Shown here one piece after another: positions 61,581-64,000 of a stretch of 64,000 nt of DNA. How positions within the stretch are numbered: position 1 is the first letter of the stretch; each line of letters starts with the position of its first letter. The notes under the pieces were generated by a model, which was not told the DNA's origin, did no database searches, and worked only from the letters and a program-made list of their open reading frames with translations. Source of the stretch: G965197715 sp965247615 (GTDB lineage Bacteria; Chloroflexota; Dehalococcoidia; Lucifugimonadales; UBA1127); NCBI GenBank assembly GCA_965247615.1, contig OZ252022.1, positions 248,001 through 312,000 of the forward strand. Direction: 5' to 3'. The position numbers and the translations under genes were made by a program.

Positions 61581-63168
61581 TGTCCGTTTAAGCGGCCGGC
61601 ATAAATGTCACTCGGTCAGGCTGCCATGGTATCAGATGATGACGTAGTGGGACCGGCCCAGGGTTGTTGCGTCGGTGGGCCCTCGGCGGCCAGGTACTTC
61701 TTGATGGTGGCCCTGTGGATTCCCAATTCCCGCTCGATCGCTCGCAGCGACATCCCCTTGCGCCTGGCTTTCTGAATCGCCTTCCATCTCTCCCTCTGGA
61801 GGAACGTCGGCTTGCGAGGGGCGGCGGGTTTGGGCTTGCCGGCGGCGGCCGCGCTGTCAGTGTTGTCCCCTTGAACCTTCTCTTCCGCTGCCCTTGAGTC
61901 CAGTGGTTGGAGAGCCGCGGTCCAGCGTTCGCCCAAGCCGTTGGCCCCGGAGGGTGGGACAGGAACAGGTGCGGAACGTCCGTGGCCGTTTCGGAGGAAT
62001 ACCGGACTGGGGGGAGCCTCCTGGGCAGCGAGGATGCGCCCTTCATGCCGCACCGACAGCCGGCCATCCAGTCCTTCCAGGACCTCCACAGCCGCCCCGG
62101 TATAGCTGTGCCGTTCCGGCCCTGGCAGCAACTGGAGGGTGTGCAGCTGGAACCTCACCGTGTTGTCCCTGGCCACGCTCCTGCGGTGCTTGAAGCACAG
62201 GACCTGTTCCAGGCACAGCTCCGGGTTGATAGTCCGGAATGCAGGCTCAGGGTGTTGCGGGGGAACCCCGAAGCGCTGGTTGAATCGTGGCAGGAACTGC
62301 TCCAGCACCCTGTTGGCTTCCCCGATGCTGCCGGCGCTTGCCAGCCGGTCCTGGAAGGTGCCCCCCGTTCGCTCCACGCGCCCCTTCGCCTGGGGCGACC
62401 GTGCGAAAATCATCTGAATCCCCAGTTCCTCCATCGCCCGGCTGAACTGGGTTGGCATCCCGGGGAGGCCGGAGCCGGGCGTGTGCCTGAAGACCCCGTG
62501 CCGGTCGGTGTAGAGGGCGACGGGTAGGCCGAGATGCTGCACCAGGTTCTGGATCAGCACGAAGTAGCTGTGGGCGTCCTCCTTCTCGCAGAAGAGGGCG
62601 TCGACCACGGTACCGGTGGCATCGTCAACTGCGATCAGCAGCGTGAACGGCGGCGCCTGATCCCCCAACCACGGATGATGACTGCCGTCCATCTGGATCA
62701 GCATTCCCTCCCGCGGCATGCGCTGGCGGCGCACCCGGTGCTTGGGCGGACGCCTTCGCCGCGGACTGCTCAGCCCGGCGTTGACCAGGATGCGCCGCAA
62801 GGTAGTCCTGCCGATGTCGATGCCGTCGCGCTGGCTCAGCAACTCGCTGAGATGGGTGTGGTTGGCCCCGGCGTATCTGGTACGAGCCAAGTGAACTACG
62901 GCAGTTGCAACGGCCTCGGGTGTTGCGTTGGGTGGCCTGCGGCCACGATGACCGTGGGCAACGGCGGCGGCTCCCTTATCCCGGTAAGCCGCTAGGATGC
63001 GCCTGGTGTGGCGAGTAGTGACACCCATCAGCGTGGCTGCCTGATCCAGTGTCATATGCTCAGCGAGCAAACTGTTCAGAACCTGAAGTCTTGCCTGTTC
63101 TCTTTGAGTCAAAGTCACATTCTCCATGATGTGAATGTGACATTTATGCTGGCCAGTTAGCAAGGACA
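61581..63168. mobile_element. ISNCY-type insertion sequence (copy 2)
   Basis: Termini at 61581-61611 (TGTCCGTTTAAGCGGCCGGC and ATAAATGTCAC) and the complement of 63137-63168 (TGTCCTTGCTAACTGGCCAG and CATAAATGTCAC) are clear inverted repeats of about 31 bp. The element carries the 61616-63127 transposase gene. Its right edge abuts sequence typical of IS21 ends (GACACTTTCGCTGGACG at 63165), so the two elements touch. Confidence 0.85.
61616..63127 (-). CDS. ISNCY family transposase with additional C-terminal helix-turn-helix
   Basis: The 503-aa protein from ATG 63127 has the same plan as copy 1: an N-terminal HTH (MTLDQAATLMGVTTRHTRRI), HGHRGRRPPNA, the DDE core (LIQMDGSHHPWLGDQAPPFT, AVDDATGTVVDALFCEKEDA, LYTDRHGVFRHTPGSGLPGM and ARSPQAKGRVERTGGTFQDR). 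Then come about 110 more residues ending QKARRKGMSLRAIERELGIH, an extra HTH. The start lies just inside the right terminus. The frame is intact. Confidence 0.92.
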   Translation of the reverse strand: MENVTLTQREQARLQVLNSLLAEHMTLDQAATLMGVTTRHTRRILAAYRDKGAAAVAHGHRGRRPPNATPEAVATAVVHLARTRYAGANHTHLSELLSQRDGIDIGRTTLRRILVNAGLSSPRRRRPPKHRVRRQRMPREGMLIQMDGSHHPWLGDQAPPFTLLIAVDDATGTVVDALFCEKEDAHSYFVLIQNLVQHLGLPVALYTDRHGVFRHTPGSGLPGMPTQFSRAMEELGIQMIFARSPQAKGRVERTGGTFQDRLASAGSIGEANRVLEQFLPRFNQRFGVPPQHPEPAFRTINPELCLEQVLCFKHRRSVARDNTVRFQLHTLQLLPGPERHSYTGAAVEVLEGLDGRLSVRHEGRILAAQEAPPSPVFLRNGHGRSAPVPVPPSGANGLGERWTAALQPLDSRAAEEKVQGDNTDSAAAAGKPKPAAPRKPTFLQRERWKAIQKARRKGMSLRAIERELGIHRATIKKYLAAEGPPTQQPWAGPTTSSSDTMAA

Positions 63169-63309
63169 CTTTCGCTGGACGTCAACATAAAGGGCGGAGT
63201 AATAATGGACCGGTGAGGCGGGGGCGAGCGTTGAGGTAGGGGCGCTGCAAAACCGTACCACCCGCCGCCTTCCATAGAGTTCGAGGCAACTCGATGGAAG
63301 GTGTGAAGG

Positions 63310-64000
63310 ATGTACAAGGTGGAGTTGTACGCGCGGGTGCGCCGGGCCTGCATGGTGGAGGGGATGAGCACGCGGGAGGCCGCCCGAGTATTCGGGCTGC
63401 ACCGGGATACGGTGCGCAAGATGCTGGAGTACTCGGTGCCACCCGGGTACCGTCGGCAGTCACCGCCGCGTCGCCCTAAGCTGGACCCATACCGCGGGGT
63501 GATCGACCGGATCCTGGAGGAGGACCGGCGTCTTCCGAAGAAGCAGCGCCACACGGCGAAGCGGATCTACGAGCGCCTGAGAGCGGAGCACGGGTTCACC
63601 GGTAAGTACACGATAGTCAAGGACTACGTGCGCGAGCGGCGTCTCCGGACACGGGAGATGTATGTTCCGCTATCCCATCCTGCCGGACACGCCCAGTGCG
63701 GCTTCGGCCAGGCGAAGGCGGTGGTCGGAGGAGTGGAGCAGACCGTCCACTACTTCGTCCTGGACTTGCCCCACAGCGACGGCTGCTTTGTGAAGGCCTA
63801 CCCGGCGGAGACCACCGAGGCCTTCTGCGACGGTCACGTCGCGGCGTTCTCGTTCCTGGGCGGGGTGCCACGGAGCATCTTGTACGACAACACGACCTTG
63901 GCGGTGGCCAAGATCCTGGGAGACGGCCGGCGTCAGCGTACTCGCGTGTTCTCGGAGCTTCAGTCCCACTACCTGTTCGAGGACCGCTTCGGCCGTCCCG
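63310..64000 (+). CDS. istA: IS21 family transposase IstA (partial, with altered catalytic motif)
   Basis: Translated from ATG 63310 (GAAGG before it), about 230 codons are present before the window edge. They have the IS21 N-terminal HTH (MSTREAARVFGLHRDTVRKM), YTIVKDYVRERR, and the integrase core with FLGGVPRSILYDNTTLAVAK (second Asp). In the first catalytic motif, where IS21 proteins have AQVDFGEA, this copy has AQCGFGQA: the Asp is Gly and Glu is Gln. So the copy is probably inactive unless the base is an error. istB would lie beyond the window. Confidence 0.85.
   Translation, partial: MYKVELYARVRRACMVEGMSTREAARVFGLHRDTVRKMLEYSVPPGYRRQSPPRRPKLDPYRGVIDRILEEDRRLPKKQRHTAKRIYERLRAEHGFTGKYTIVKDYVRERRLRTREMYVPLSHPAGHAQCGFGQAKAVVGGVEQTVHYFVLDLPHSDGCFVKAYPAETTEAFCDGHVAAFSFLGGVPRSILYDNTTLAVAKILGDGRRQRTRVFSELQSHYLFEDRFGRP

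Overview
The window is GC-rich DNA with short intergenic gaps and operons, from a free-living bacterium. Split transketolase, archaeal-type class I aldolase, T-box-controlled citramalate synthase, long-form HPF, and several amidohydrolase, Rieske, cupin and sortase genes together suggest a Chloroflexota lineage (Dehalococcoidia / SAR202-like). That placement is inferred from gene content and recollection of such genomes, not from a search.

Region 1 (1-48 kb) is mostly chromosomal backbone. In order: gyrB-gyrA; a class-I glutamine-amidotransferase-like hydrolase; hpf; a zinc-finger protein with comF; a DEAD-box helicase with an N-terminal zinc ribbon; a DUF3574 lipoprotein and an IS30 remnant; a tightly overlapping four-gene operon (membrane protein, sterol-desaturase/fatty-acid hydroxylase, GH3-type acyl-amido synthetase, enolase-superfamily enzyme); class I aldolase; a Panacea-type toxin-antitoxin pair beside a methyltransferase stub; a HAD hydrolase; mfd; proB-DUF429-proA; hflK-hflC; an EVE protein; a methyltransferase; tag with an AttH-like lipoprotein; a NYN/OST-HTH protein; split transketolase; amidohydrolase-mug-thpR; a second amidohydrolase; sortase; a bicupin protein; an ISNCY-type element; a frameshifted MFS gene; a Rieske oxygenase with another MFS transporter; and cimA behind a T-box leader.

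Region 2 (48.4-64 kb) is an accessory island that begins at tRNA-Ala(TGC). It is patchy in base composition and full of insertion sequences and broken genes. It holds a lower-GC HEPN-motif protein; a creatinase stub fused to a glycosyltransferase stub; a siderophore-interacting-protein remnant; a run of small minus-strand phage-like ORFs; an intact IS5 element with a CTAG target duplication sitting at the 5' end of a PLD-helicase gene; the helicase's 160-aa partner; an IS3 remnant; a GmrSD-type (DUF262/DUF1524) restriction gene with two single-base frame breaks; a truncated partner; a second ISNCY element; and the start of an IS21 istA with an altered catalytic motif. HEPN, PLD-helicase and GmrSD are families found in anti-phage islands, so this is probably a decaying defence island.

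The least described structures are the GH3/hydroxylase/enolase operon (11.1-15.3 kb), which could make or remodel N-acyl amino acids; the PanA-like toxin-antitoxin pair; the PLD-helicase plus 160-aa partner; and the HEPN protein. Several frame breaks (PanA, GmrSD twice, a small ORF at 53.3 kb, the SIP remnant) are each repaired by one base in a short homopolymer, so assembly indels must be excluded before calling these genes dead.
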